From Candidatus Rikenella faecigallinarum (lineage in GTDB: Bacteria; Bacteroidota; Bacteroidia; Bacteroidales; Rikenellaceae): DNA of 50,823 nt. The translations under genes were made by a program, and so were the position numbers. Positions 35,861 through 44,772 of the stretch are shown in pieces (within the stretch, counting starts at the first letter, position 1; every line of letters starts with the position of its first letter). The notes under the pieces were generated by a model, which saw nothing but the letters and a program-made list of their open reading frames with translations, was not told the DNA's origin and ran no database searches. The stretch is from assembly GCA_019113395.1 (NCBI GenBank), contig DXHL01000030.1:1-50823 (forward strand). Reading direction: 5' to 3'.

Positions 35861-37255
35861 CTAAAGGTCTTTTATCAACTGTGGATTTTCGCGGGTCTCC
35901 CGCTCGCGGATGGTTACAATCATCTGCCACTCCGCCACAAACTCCCGTCTGGCATTCTCCCAAAAATCTCCATTTTGACTCTGGTCGCGTCTGCGTTTGA
36001 GCAGCCCGTTGCGTTTATGCCGCGCATGCATTAACTCGTCACACGAGTCGATGCACTCAAAAAAACGAGCTACGCTCAACTGCCCGATGTCCAAAGCAGG
36101 GATGTAAGCCACTACCATACCACCCTCGTCGGCGGGGGTCTCCCGCACCAATCCCGCCCGCAACAACATACCCAGCGTATCGGTGGTCAGCCGTGTCGGG
36201 ATACGGTACTCCTCGGAGATGGCATCGGCTGTACAGGGAGCCTTCCCTTCGGCAAAACGCCGCACTATCAGGCGCATGATAATCAACAGCGCAAAATCGC
36301 GGTCGCGCTGGCTGATAAAGCGGGTCTCCTGCTCGAAATCGAAACGGCTGACGTTTTGGTGGGCAAAGGCCAGTTCAGCCCCGAAGAGCCAGATAAACCA
36401 CGACGACTGCATCCAGAGCAGAAAGAGCAGCAGCGCGGCAAAACTTCCGTAGATGGCATTGTATTTCGAAATCCAGATTTGGCCGCTGATGTAGATATGC
36501 TGGAAGAGTTGAAAAGCGACCCCGGCAAAGATGGCGGCAAAGAGTGCACTGCCAAACTTCACTTTGGTATTGGGGACATAGATATAGAAGAAGAGGAAGA
36601 GCAGGATGGTGATGCACCACGGCACCGAGTGCACGAGCAGGGTTACAAACGGCGTGAAGAGATAGTGTTCCTGTCCGGCAATGGAGTTGAGCCAGAGCGA
36701 GAAACCGGCATTGCAGACCAGAAAGACCGGCGTAATAATCAGCAGGGCCAGGTAATCGGTAAATCGCCGTACGTTGGAGCGTTGCCGTTGAATTTGCCAG
36801 ATTTCGTTAAAGTTGGTTTCGATTTTCTGGAACAGGCCGACCACCGTCCACAGCAGCAACACGATACCCACCCCGAGGAAGATACCTCCGTTGGCATACT
36901 GCAAGGAGTTGTCAATCATCACCATAACCTTTTGCAAGAGGGCCTCTTGCCCCGAAAAGTATCGGAAGAGTTCGCTTTCGACGATATTTTGGAAGCCGAA
37001 CCCACGGGCAATGGCAAAAAGCACGGCCAGTATAGGAACAATGGAGAGAAGAGTGCTGTAGGTCAGGGCACCGGCACGCATGGCGAGATGCTCGCCCCGA
37101 ATATTCTGAATGGCAAGCATAAAACTTTTCAGCACATTGTAGAGGCCGATGCGTTTGACTGAGCGGTCACGGCTGTTGATGTGCCAAATGTCGTACGTAA
37201 AGAAGGCGACCGTATCGAGGATGAGTTGTTTGAGGTGCAGAAAGAGGCGTTTCAT
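35861..37255 (-). CDS. YihY/BrkB family membrane protein
   Basis: A 464-residue protein from ATG 37255 (MKRLFLHLKQL). The YihY core of six membrane segments spans about residues 40-290, with typical MRAGALTYSTLLSIVPILAV near 55 and IYGSFAALLLFLLWMQSSWF near 250. A soluble C-terminal part with a winged-helix look (ADAISEEYRIPTRLTTDTLG) follows. The family was once called ribonuclease BN in error; the function is unsettled. Confidence 0.88.
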   Translation of the reverse strand: MKRLFLHLKQLILDTVAFFTYDIWHINSRDRSVKRIGLYNVLKSFMLAIQNIRGEHLAMRAGALTYSTLLSIVPILAVLFAIARGFGFQNIVESELFRYFSGQEALLQKVMVMIDNSLQYANGGIFLGVGIVLLLWTVVGLFQKIETNFNEIWQIQRQRSNVRRFTDYLALLIITPVFLVCNAGFSLWLNSIAGQEHYLFTPFVTLLVHSVPWCITILLFLFFYIYVPNTKVKFGSALFAAIFAGVAFQLFQHIYISGQIWISKYNAIYGSFAALLLFLLWMQSSWFIWLFGAELAFAHQNVSRFDFEQETRFISQRDRDFALLIIMRLIVRRFAEGKAPCTADAISEEYRIPTRLTTDTLGMLLRAGLVRETPADEGGMVVAYIPALDIGQLSVARFFECIDSCDELMHARHKRNGLLKRRRDQSQNGDFWENARREFVAEWQMIVTIRERETRENPQLIKDL

Positions 37256-37451
37256 GGGCAGCACGGAACGAAGATTCAAGATAAAGGTACCAAAAAACGC
37301 CGACAAACTAACCCGAACCAATCATTTTGCAAAAACAGGACGCAATTCAAAAATCCCAACTGAAATTTTTGCATATTACAAAAAAAAGAATATATTTACC
37401 ATCATAATACATAAAACACAGACTAATACATTTCTATTTCTTAACTTTCAC

Positions 37452-37964
37452 ATGATGAAACATCCCTTTACCCTATTTGCTGTCATCGCAGCGGCTGTGC
37501 TGAGCACATCGGCTATGGCACAGGAATTCGATGCCAAACTCAAACGGTTTATCCTCGTGGACGACGGGAAATATACCCCGGAACTGACCTGCGAAGAGGC
37601 TGTAAAACTCGGTTTCACGGTCAATGATTTCAATCGCTATGTGGCCTACGTGGAGCAGCTGAATCAACACGATGCTCCGGCTTTGACCCGACCCGAGAAC
37701 CTTTTTCTGGCCTCCTATTTGGAGGTGCAGAACAACCGGCTGGTACTGACCATCCCGTTGGAAAAAGCCTTGCGGGCGGGAGCCACGGTGGAAGGATACC
37801 TCCAGACGATGGAATTGGTGAACGAAGCCAATAATGAGTCGTCCATGGAGTGGAAAAAATTACGCGACTATCTGACACAACACCAGAAACTGGTTCAGGA
37901 GTTCGCACTCGAGCATCCGGACAGCAGTGCCGTAAAAACGGTATATACCGCACCAAAACAGTAA
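37452..37964 (+). CDS. exported protein of unknown function
   Basis: A 170-residue protein starting MMKHPFTLFAVIAAAVLSTSAMA with a clear signal peptide cleaved before QEFDAK. The mature part is helical and polar (EEAVKLGFTVNDFNRYVAYV; LEKALRAGATVEGYLQTMEL). No family is recognised. It has its own AT-rich upstream region and a terminator. Confidence 0.75.
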   Translation: MMKHPFTLFAVIAAAVLSTSAMAQEFDAKLKRFILVDDGKYTPELTCEEAVKLGFTVNDFNRYVAYVEQLNQHDAPALTRPENLFLASYLEVQNNRLVLTIPLEKALRAGATVEGYLQTMELVNEANNESSMEWKKLRDYLTQHQKLVQEFALEHPDSSAVKTVYTAPKQ

Positions 37965-37984
37965 TTCCTGTTCCACAACGCAGT

Positions 37985-38033
37985 TATGCCTCGGGAGCTT
38001 GCAGAATACTCTTTTCTGCAAGCCCTCGAGGCA
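37985..38033. terminator. bidirectional terminator
   Basis: ATGCCTCGGGAGCTTGCAGAA pairs imperfectly with TTCTGCAAGCCCTCGAGGCAT between the converging exported-protein and phosphatase genes. Confidence 0.6.
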
Positions 38034-38038
38034 TATGC

Positions 38039-38815
38039 TTACGGCCGATACCTGACCCGACAAAAGACCGGACGATGGTCCGACTGGCTGGTGGCGTGAA
38101 CCACTTCCCGCTCCAACGCACGGTACTGATGACCCGTACCGACATATCCCCAGATATAGTCAATGGCATCCCGAGGGTTATCGGCAGGCCAGCTGCACTG
38201 CGTCGTATCGTTCAGCGGCACAAAGGTTTGGCGCAGGTGGTGACAGGGTTCCGAATCGGGCGTAAAGTTCATGTCCCCCGCCAAATATACGGCCTTATGC
38301 GGATAGAGCCCCGCGACACTGTCTATCATACGAATCGAGGTCAATTGGTCCGCTTCGGTCAGCGAAAGATGGGTGGCCATAAAGACATAGTCGGGAAATT
38401 CAGCCACCAGCAGCACCCTGCGCTCCTCTCTGCCGGGCAGCGGTATCCGTAAGACCGTATCGGGTTTCTCGCGCGAGAGCAACCCGATGCCATACGCTCC
38501 GCCATCGTACTCGATGGCGCGGGCGAAAGTGCCGTACATGCCGCAGCGTCGGGCATACTCCTGCAGGGCATCCGTCTGGCCGTTACGGGCGGTCATGCTG
38601 TCCAGCTCCTGCAGGGCGCAGACATCAGGTCGGCACTGGCGAATAACGTCCGCTGCATGGTCATAGTTGCGCACTCCCTCAATGTCCATGCCTCCGCGGA
38701 CATTATAGGTCATAATACGCAGTTGGTGCGGTCGGTTTTCCGCAAGAGCGGCATGGTGCAATGTCCCCGCACAGAGGAGCAGCAGTGCCGCACATTTTGC
38801 TGTTATCGAAGCCAT
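38039..38815 (-). CDS. exported endonuclease/exonuclease/phosphatase family protein
   Basis: A 258-residue protein from ATG 38815 (MASITAKCAALLLL) with a signal peptide ending near HHAALA. EEP-fold motifs: MTYNVRGGMD, VCALQELDSM (metal-binding Glu), LAGDMNFTPDS and the C-terminal QSDHRPVFC (catalytic Asp-His). Such exported enzymes hydrolyse phosphodiesters, e.g. nucleic acids or phospholipid headgroups. The substrate is unknown. Confidence 0.87.
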   Translation of the reverse strand: MASITAKCAALLLLCAGTLHHAALAENRPHQLRIMTYNVRGGMDIEGVRNYDHAADVIRQCRPDVCALQELDSMTARNGQTDALQEYARRCGMYGTFARAIEYDGGAYGIGLLSREKPDTVLRIPLPGREERRVLLVAEFPDYVFMATHLSLTEADQLTSIRMIDSVAGLYPHKAVYLAGDMNFTPDSEPCHHLRQTFVPLNDTTQCSWPADNPRDAIDYIWGYVGTGHQYRALEREVVHATSQSDHRPVFCRVRYRP

Positions 38816-38902
38816 GGCTATCTCTGTTTTTGATACTGTACGATTGGAACTTTTGAGGTTTGAAGATATAAATTTAAGCGGATGCTTCAAAAAAATCTTA
38901 TA

Positions 38903-38939
38903 TAGAATAATTCTAATTTAAGAATTATTATTACATTTG
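38903..38939 (+). promoter_or_regulatory. catalase promoter with overlapping palindromes (possible PerR/Fur-type site)
   Basis: TACATTTG (38932-38939) is a -7 box 28 bp before the catalase ATG. Just upstream are AGAATAATTCT and AATTCT-N6-AGAATT, overlapping AT-rich inverted repeats that occupy the place of a -33 element. A peroxide regulator of the PerR or OxyR kind is inferred from position and from the gene it precedes. Confidence 0.5.
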
Positions 38940-38966
38940 TACCATAAACCCAAAACCACATCAATT

Positions 38967-40445
38967 ATGGAAAAGAAACAGACCACACGCCTGACGGCCG
39001 CCAACGGCCGCCCCGTGGCAGACAACCAGAATGTACAGACGGCGGGCCCCCGTGGACCAATGGTGATGCAGGACCCCTGGTTTATTGAGAAACTGGCTCA
39101 CTTCGACCGCGAGGTGATTCCCGAACGCCGCATGCACGCCAAAGGGTCGGGGGCTTACGGTACCTTCACCGTCACGCACGACATTACGCGTTACACCCGC
39201 GCCTCGATTTTCGCCGAGGTTGGTAAAAAGACCGACTGTTTCGTGCGTTTTTCGACCGTGGCCGGCGAGCGAGGAGCGGCGGATGCCGAACGCGATATTC
39301 GCGGCTTCGCCATCAAGTTCTACACCGACCAGGGGAACTGGGACCTGGTGGGGAATAACACACCGGTCTTTTTCCTGCGTGACCCGCTGAAGTTCCCCGA
39401 CCTGAACCACGTGGTGAAACGCGACCCGCGTACCAACATGCACAGTGCCAATGCGAACTGGGATTTTTGGACCCTGCTGCCCGAGGCGCTGCACCAGGTG
39501 ACCATCACGATGAGCGACCGCGGGATACCTGCCTCGTACCGCCACATGCACGGATTCGGAAGCCATACGTACAGCTTCTACAACAAGGACAACCAACGCG
39601 TTTGGGTGAAATTCCACCTCGAGACCCAACAGGGCATCCGCAACCTGACGGACCAGGAGGCTGCCGCCATTATCGCCAACGACCGCGATTCCCACCAGCG
39701 CGACCTCTACGAAGCCATCGAACGGGGCGATTTCCCGCGCTGGACGTTCCGTATTCAGGTGATGACCGAGGAGGAGGCACGCACCTACCGCATCAACCCG
39801 TTTGACCTGACCAAGGTGTGGCCCCATAAGGATTTCCCACTGATTGACATCGGTGTACTCGAACTGAACCGCAATCCGGAAAACTACTTTGCCGAGGTGG
39901 AACAGGCCGCCTTCAATCCGCAAAACATTGTCGAAGGTATCGGCTTCTCGCCCGACAAAATGCTCCAGGGGCGTCTCTTCTCGTACGGCGACGCGCAACG
40001 GTATCGGCTGGGGGTAAACCACGAGCAGATTCCGGTCAATCGTCCCCGCTGTCCGTTCCACGCCTACCACCGCGACGGTGCCATGCGGGTAGACGGCAAC
40101 TACGGCTCGACCATCGGCTACGAGCCCAACAGCTACGGCCAGTGGCAGGAGTCACCCGAGACCAAAGAGCCGCCGTTGGCTGCGCAGGGTGACATCTACA
40201 ACTACGATGCCCGCGAATACGACGATGATTACTATTCGCAGCCGGGTGACCTTTTCCGCCTGATGAGCCCCGAGCAACAGCAGGTACTGTGCGAAAATAC
40301 GGCTCGGAACATGGGCCCGACGACCGAACTCTTCATCAAGCAGCGCCACGTACGCAACTGCTACAAAGCCGACCCGGCCTACGGTGAAGGGGTGGCTCGT
40401 GCACTGGGGATTGACCTGCAGGAGGCCCTTCAGGCAACGCGATAG
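38967..40445 (+). CDS. katA: heme catalase
   Basis: A 492-residue clade-3 type catalase from ATG 38967 ([17 protein letters not shown]). The distal His lies in [16 protein letters not shown] (about 65), the distal Asn in [14 protein letters not shown] (about 138), and the proximal heme-ligand Tyr in [18 protein letters not shown] (about 348). It breaks down H2O2 in the cytoplasm. The upstream palindromes suggest peroxide-responsive control. Confidence 0.96.
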   Translation: MEKKQTTRLTAANGRPVADNQNVQTAGPRGPMVMQDPWFIEKLAHFDREVIPERRMHAKGSGAYGTFTVTHDITRYTRASIFAEVGKKTDCFVRFSTVAGERGAADAERDIRGFAIKFYTDQGNWDLVGNNTPVFFLRDPLKFPDLNHVVKRDPRTNMHSANANWDFWTLLPEALHQVTITMSDRGIPASYRHMHGFGSHTYSFYNKDNQRVWVKFHLETQQGIRNLTDQEAAAIIANDRDSHQRDLYEAIERGDFPRWTFRIQVMTEEEARTYRINPFDLTKVWPHKDFPLIDIGVLELNRNPENYFAEVEQAAFNPQNIVEGIGFSPDKMLQGRLFSYGDAQRYRLGVNHEQIPVNRPRCPFHAYHRDGAMRVDGNYGSTIGYEPNSYGQWQESPETKEPPLAAQGDIYNYDAREYDDDYYSQPGDLFRLMSPEQQQVLCENTARNMGPTTELFIKQRHVRNCYKADPAYGEGVARALGIDLQEALQATR

Positions 40446-40484
40446 TCTGACACGGAGGCACTCCGCGTGCCGCAACTGAACAGG

Positions 40485-40535
40485 ATGCCGTGGAAAGTCC
40501 AGCCCGCACAGCGTGACTTTTCACGGCATTTTTCT
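40485..40535 (+). terminator. terminator of the catalase gene
   Basis: ATGCCGTGGAAAGTC pairs with GACTTTTCACGGCAT and is followed by TTTTTCTT, 40 bp past the stop. Confidence 0.8.
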
Positions 40536-40573
40536 TAATTTTACCACACTATTTTCATCCATAGAAGATTACC

Positions 40574-40915
40574 ATGGAATTTTTACAGGATTATCGGCTG
40601 TTGGGCCTGGTTATCGGCATCTGCACCTTTCTGATTATCGGGCTGTTCCACCCCGTGGTGGTTAAAGCCGAATACTACTGGGGTACCCGCTGCTGGTGGA
40701 TTTTTCTGGTGCTGGGCATCGGGGGGACGGTCGGCTCGCTGCTGACCGAGAATGTGCTGTTGTCCGCGCTGCTGGGCGTTTTTGCCTTTTCGTCGTTCTG
40801 GACCATCAAAGAGGTTTTCGAACAGCAGGAACGGGTCCTGAAAGGGTGGTTCCCGATGAACCCCCGCCGGGCAGCCCATTACGAATCCCTCCGCAACAAA
40901 CCATCGAACCGATAA
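40574..40915 (+). CDS. DUF4491 family membrane protein
   Basis: A 113-residue protein with three membrane segments and the family pattern: GLVIGICTFLIIGLFHPVVV, KAEYYWGTRCWWIFLVLG and SSFWTIKEVFEQQERV. DUF4491 is a small Bacteroidales-type family without known function. It lies 10 bp before the DUF2461 gene. Confidence 0.85.
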   Translation: MEFLQDYRLLGLVIGICTFLIIGLFHPVVVKAEYYWGTRCWWIFLVLGIGGTVGSLLTENVLLSALLGVFAFSSFWTIKEVFEQQERVLKGWFPMNPRRAAHYESLRNKPSNR

Positions 40916-40925
40916 GACTAAGACG

Positions 40926-41603
40926 ATGATACAACCAGCCACCCTGGCCTTTTTGGACGACCTGCGCCGCAACAACTACAAGGAGTGGTTCCATGCGCAT
41001 CGGGAGGCGTATGAAGCTGCCCGTGCGGACGTCCTGGAGAATGCCGCTCAGTTGGTTGAAGGCATCAATGCCTTCGACCCGACCCTGGGCTACCCCGACC
41101 TGCCCAAGGCCATGTACCGCATCAACCGCAATCTCCGCTTCTCGGCCGACAAACGCCCCTACAAGACCCATTTCGGTCTGGTGCTCAATCCCGGGGGCGA
41201 CCGTCACAGCCTGCTGTCAGGCTACTACCTGCAAATCGAGCCGGGCGGAATGTCCGCCGTTTCATGCGGAATATACATTACCGAGGAGAAAGCCGCTGCC
41301 CTCCCCCGCATCCGAACAGCCATTGACACCCACTGGGAGGAGTTTGCGGCTATTGTCCACCATCCTGCGTTTCGCGCAGAGATTGGGGATTTGAGTCGCG
41401 AAGAGCGGGTTTTGAAACGGGTACCGCGAGGCTTTCGCAATGATTCTCCGGCAGCAGAATACCTGAAACTGCACCATTTCTATGTGTGGCGAGAGCTCTC
41501 GGATGCGTGCGTCACCTCGGTCGGCTTTATCGACGAAGCGTTGCGGCTGTTCCGCCTGATGAAGCCCCTGAACGACTTTCTGAACCGCGCCCTGCAACCC
41601 TAA
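40926..41603 (+). CDS. DUF2461 family protein
   Basis: A 225-residue soluble protein of the DUF2461/TIGR02453 family: it opens with the typical FLDDLRRNNYKEWFHAHREA, then MYRINRNLRFSADKRPYKTH (about 60-80) and GYYLQIEPGGMSAVSCGIY (about 98). No biochemical role is known. Likely co-transcribed with DUF4491. Confidence 0.88.
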   Translation: MIQPATLAFLDDLRRNNYKEWFHAHREAYEAARADVLENAAQLVEGINAFDPTLGYPDLPKAMYRINRNLRFSADKRPYKTHFGLVLNPGGDRHSLLSGYYLQIEPGGMSAVSCGIYITEEKAAALPRIRTAIDTHWEEFAAIVHHPAFRAEIGDLSREERVLKRVPRGFRNDSPAAEYLKLHHFYVWRELSDACVTSVGFIDEALRLFRLMKPLNDFLNRALQP

Positions 41604-41638
41604 AGGCGCTTATCGTCTCTTCCCGTGCCACCACAAAA

Positions 41639-41677
41639 GCGGGGCGTGTTTCTCTGTGGAGAAACACGCCCCGCACG
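41639..41677. terminator. bidirectional terminator
   Basis: A perfect 16-bp stem (GCGGGGCGTGTTTCTC / GAGAAACACGCCCCGC) with a TGTG loop lies between the converging DUF2461 and histone-like genes. Confidence 0.75.
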
Positions 41678-41700
41678 CTTATGCGCTCGTCAGAAAACGA

Positions 41701-41877
41701 CTACTTTTTCGACGCTTCGAGCGATACCTGACGGAACTCTTTCATCAGTTTGGTCAGCTCCAGCGTAGCTTTGCGAGCACGAGTACCGGCAGCTTTGTTG
41801 CCTTTTTCGCACTGCAGAGCAGCGTTTTCCTGGAAATTTGCAATTTCAGCAGCAATTTTTTTGAGTAATTCTTCCAT
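41701..41877 (-). CDS. histone H1-like small basic protein (Hc1 family)
   Basis: A 58-residue protein read from the ATG at 41877: it begins MEELLKKIAAEIANFQENA and ends LEASKK. The middle GNKAAGTRARKATLELTKLM is the conserved core of the bacterial Hc1/H1-like family common in Bacteroidota. It should bind DNA as a nucleoid protein. Its codon use (many AAA, GCT, CGT) suggests high expression. The lone gene is followed by a strong terminator. Confidence 0.88.
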   Translation of the reverse strand: MEELLKKIAAEIANFQENAALQCEKGNKAAGTRARKATLELTKLMKEFRQVSLEASKK

Positions 41878-41965
41878 AATGGTAGGTTTAAGTTTTCGAG
41901 CATCAAAAGTAGTAAAAACCTTGTAAAAACAAACCCTCTGAGCCTATAAACACCGAAAAAAGTTA

Positions 41966-42928
41966 TTATTCGGCCGTCGGGGTAATCGTTTCGGTTTTTT
42001 CGTCCCACTGGTTCACCTCAAACCCGCCGGCCTCCGTCTCAGAATCAAAGATAGTCCCGATGTTGATGGTGACGGTCAGTTTCGTATTGGCAGAAAGGGT
42101 ATTGGCCAGCGTACTGCGATAGGTGCGGGTGGTTCCGTCCTTGAGGGTCAGCACCACTTTCAGCGGCGGGTTTTCCGTCGTCGGGAAGAGCAATACCACG
42201 GGATTGGAGGCTGTCATGTTGTCATCCGAGAGGCTCAGCGGAAAACGGACGGTCCTCCAAGGTTGACCGGTCGCCTCACCGGTGGCAAAGTTCAACCCGT
42301 TCGATACCCCTCCAACCATCGCATTGATGGATGCAATTTCGGAATCCAGCTGCGTGTTATCATCCTTCTGAAGCACGACACTCAACCCGGCCACCACACG
42401 ATGCAGCGTTACGGCAATATCCTGCGAGCCGATATCCACGGGCTGGGTGGCAAAGACAAAATCATAGACCGGGTAATAGGTCGTGTCGCTTCCCGAATAT
42501 TTGCGCAGCGTATAACTTTGGGTCGAAAGGTCCTGATTCAGGCTGATGGAGGGGTCACGCACGGCCCCTGCCGCATAGCTGACGCCCTGCTGAGCCTGCG
42601 ACACACCCCAATATATCATGTTGTACTCCCCTATCGGCAGGGTCATCGGGCGCAGGGCGGTCGAGACATCGCCATTGGCTATGGTATACATCGCATCAAC
42701 AAAGGACAACTGGCTGTTATAATAATTGCCGTAGTAGAGGGTCGTTCCGGCCTTACAGGGATATATTTCAAGGGCTCCGGAAAACGAGAGAGTCTCTTCA
42801 AGGGCTGCTATTCGAGGCGTAACAAGGGTTCCGGGTTCGGGTGTCGAGCCGTTCGATTCTTTTTTACAGCCGCTGAGCAGAGCTACTCCGGCAAGCGAAA
42901 GCAACAGCGGAAAGGTTAATTTATTCAT
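41966..42928 (-). CDS. fimbrial-subunit-like lipoprotein (FimB/Mfa2-type)
   Basis: A 320-residue lipoprotein with signal peptide LLLSLAGVALLSGC. The body has two beta-rich halves: FVDAMYTIANGDVSTALRPM then LPIGEYNMIYWGVSQ, and IAVTLHRVVAGLSVVLQKDD near residue 170, the latter typical of FimB/Mfa2 anchor proteins. It ends in a strand-rich segment, FEVNQWDEKTETITP. An anchor or minor-subunit role for type V pili is inferred. No pilin gene adjoins it. Confidence 0.65.
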   Translation of the reverse strand: MNKLTFPLLLSLAGVALLSGCKKESNGSTPEPGTLVTPRIAALEETLSFSGALEIYPCKAGTTLYYGNYYNSQLSFVDAMYTIANGDVSTALRPMTLPIGEYNMIYWGVSQAQQGVSYAAGAVRDPSISLNQDLSTQSYTLRKYSGSDTTYYPVYDFVFATQPVDIGSQDIAVTLHRVVAGLSVVLQKDDNTQLDSEIASINAMVGGVSNGLNFATGEATGQPWRTVRFPLSLSDDNMTASNPVVLLFPTTENPPLKVVLTLKDGTTRTYRSTLANTLSANTKLTVTINIGTIFDSETEAGGFEVNQWDEKTETITPTAE

Positions 42929-43026
42929 GGTTCAGATTTTGCGTTTTACAACTGGGGTTAAATATACTCTTCCAATCGCAAATAATATGCCAAACCGCCA
43001 CATAACACACCACATCACAAAAAACA

Positions 43027-43056
43027 CAGGCAGATAATCTTTTGATTATCTGCCTG
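43027..43056 (-). terminator. terminator of tRNA-Leu
   Basis: CAGGCAGATAATC/GATTATCTGCCTG stem with AAAA loop, followed on the minus strand by TGTTTTTTGTG. Confidence 0.75.
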
Positions 43057-43061
43057 CACCG

Positions 43062-43145
43062 TACTCCGGGCGGGACTTGAACCCGCACAGCCAAAATGGC
43101 CAAAGGATTTTAAGTCCTTCGTGTCTACCATTCCACCACCGGAGC
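43062..43145 (-). tRNA. tRNA-Leu(TAA)
   Basis: 84-nt cloverleaf: acceptor GCTCCGG with CCGGAGT, anticodon loop CTTAAAA giving TAA, a long variable arm (TTGGCCATTTTGGCTGT) and T arm GGGTTCAAGTCCC. CCA not encoded. Confidence 0.95.
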
Positions 43146-43300
43146 CTTGTTCTCTATATCAACCTTCGAGCTGAACGGATGCGAAGGTACGCATTTCGCG
43201 GGAAACGCACAAATCGGGCACATACTCATCCAGCCAAAACAGCACTGCCCTGCCACGCTCGTCGTTAGTTTCTTTTCCGCCCGAGAGGGAAAGTCCCACA

Positions 43301-43337
43301 AAAGAAAATATGGGCGGCACAAGAAATGTACCGCCCA
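43301..43337 (-). terminator. terminator of the tRNA-Lys pair
   Basis: TGGGCGG pairs with CCGCCCA (with extra inner pairing), followed on the minus strand by TATTTTCTTTTG. Confidence 0.6.
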
Positions 43338-43345
43338 TTGAGAAG

Positions 43346-43418
43346 TGATCCCGCTGGGGCTCGAACCCAGGACCCCAACATTAAAAGTGTTGTGCTCTAC
43401 CAGCTGAGCTACGGAATC
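43346..43418 (-). tRNA. tRNA-Lys(TTT)
   Basis: 73-nt cloverleaf: acceptor GATTCCG with CGGGATC, anticodon loop CTTTTAA giving TTT, T arm GGGTTCGAGCCCC, discriminator A. CCA not encoded. Confidence 0.95.
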
Positions 43419-43439
43419 AGTATGTCAATTTTGTTGTAG

Positions 43440-43512
43440 TGCTTCCCCAGGGGCTCGAACCCTGGACCCCAACATTAAGAGTGTCGTGCTCTACCAACTG
43501 AGCTAGAGAAGC
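43440..43512 (-). tRNA. tRNA-Lys(CTT)
   Basis: 73-nt cloverleaf: acceptor GCTTCTC with GGGAAGC, anticodon loop CTCTTAA giving CTT, T arm GGGTTCGAGCCCC. It lies 21 bp upstream of tRNA-Lys(TTT) on the same strand, so the two share a transcript and probably arose by duplication. Confidence 0.95.
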
Positions 43513-43778
43513 TCTTACCCTTTCGGCAATGCAAAGGTAGACAAAATTTCCAACCCCACAAACATTTTTTGAGATTTTTTCAATACGACTTCAAAACATT
43601 CAAGATTAGCAATAAGTTACACTTAGAAAAAATTTTCTTTTTCTTTTGCGCCACCCCTTGTTTCACCACTCACCTCACAACTACAACTCACCCCCTCCTT
43701 CAGAAAATTGACCACAGCTTGACCATGTAATCATGCGATTTCGTAAATTTGAACGAAGAAACCCATTTACTCCACCCC

Positions 43779-44315
43779 ATGATAGAGACACAAGCATCAA
43801 CCAGCCAAGAGACCTTGCGGCAAATTGCCGCCCTGATGATGAACGCCGCCCGAACAGCTCCCAAGGCACGCGGCATGGACAACCTCGAGATTGCGACCCT
43901 CACGGGCGACGACATCCTCCGCCTGGCCGACAAACTGGACAAAATGAGCACTGCTCCCGGACGGGCATTTTTTGCCCGGGACGCCGCCAATCTCCGCCAA
44001 TCAGGAGCCGTCGTGCTGATTGGGAGCCGGTACAGCCCGTTGGGACTCAACTGCGGCTGGTGCGGTTTTCCGACTTGTGCCGCAAAAACCGAACAGGCTC
44101 CGGAAGCACCCTGCGCATTCAACACCCACGACCTGGGCATTGCCGTGGGCTCGGCGGTATCGATAGCAGCCGACCATCGCGCAGATTGCCGTGTACTCTA
44201 CTCGGCCGGTGTCGGCGCTCTCGCCTTAAATCTGTTGCCGGGCTGCAAGGCCGTACTGGCCATCCCGCTCAGCTCTACCGGGAAAAGCCCCTTTTTCGAC
44301 CGCAAGCCCCTATAA
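43779..44315 (+). CDS. DUF2148 ferredoxin-like protein
   Basis: A 178-residue protein from ATG 43779 (MIETQASTSQETL); an in-frame ATG 30 bp upstream is possible. The DUF2148 core shows MMNAARTAPKARGMDNLEI and, near residue 100, a Cys cluster LGLNCGWCGFPTCAAK followed by a later Cys (APCAFN), likely binding a [4Fe-4S] cluster. Physiological role unknown. Confidence 0.87.
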   Translation: MIETQASTSQETLRQIAALMMNAARTAPKARGMDNLEIATLTGDDILRLADKLDKMSTAPGRAFFARDAANLRQSGAVVLIGSRYSPLGLNCGWCGFPTCAAKTEQAPEAPCAFNTHDLGIAVGSAVSIAADHRADCRVLYSAGVGALALNLLPGCKAVLAIPLSSTGKSPFFDRKPL

Positions 44316-44343
44316 ATTCCCCTTATCCCAACCCGATTGTCTA

Positions 44344-44376
44344 TCCGATGGACTTCCTGTTCATCGGATTTTTTGT
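44344..44376 (+). terminator. terminator of the DUF2148 gene
   Basis: ATCCGATG pairs with CATCGGAT and is followed by TTTTTTG. Confidence 0.65.
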
Positions 44377-44772
44377 GTCAATAATTCAAGCCCGACCACA
44401 AAAAACACCAGAACACATCATTTAGCCAAAAGACAACATATTTATCAGCCATTTAGCAATTTTCAGCACCATAATCCACTATATATTTTTCAGCATCAAA
44501 AATACTGCCTCAAAACATTACAAATATCAAACAAACAGCCATATACACCACAATAATATATGACAAAAACAGGGCAATAAATATCATAAATATGAAATCA
44601 CACCATATCCCCGCTAAAATTCAAAAACTTGTTTTACCTTTGTTACAGATGACAAACTACCCAGCCCATTCTCTCTCCATATATATACCCCTCCCCCATG
44701 CACGTAAATATACCCTATCACTTTATGTTATATACAAAATTATCACACAATCCACTTAACGCTCTTTACGCC
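44377..44772. other. AT-rich intergenic region before the invertase gene
   Basis: About 400 bp with no supported gene, much more AT-rich than its surroundings and full of A/T runs. A TACCTTTG -7 box (44635-44642) points towards the invertase but lacks a clear -33 element. The contrast in composition suggests acquired DNA. Confidence 0.5.

Noticed and set aside
44344-44772. Invertible promoter beside the invertase gene
   Set aside because: I looked for inverted repeats around the TACCTTTG box and found none long enough to support it.
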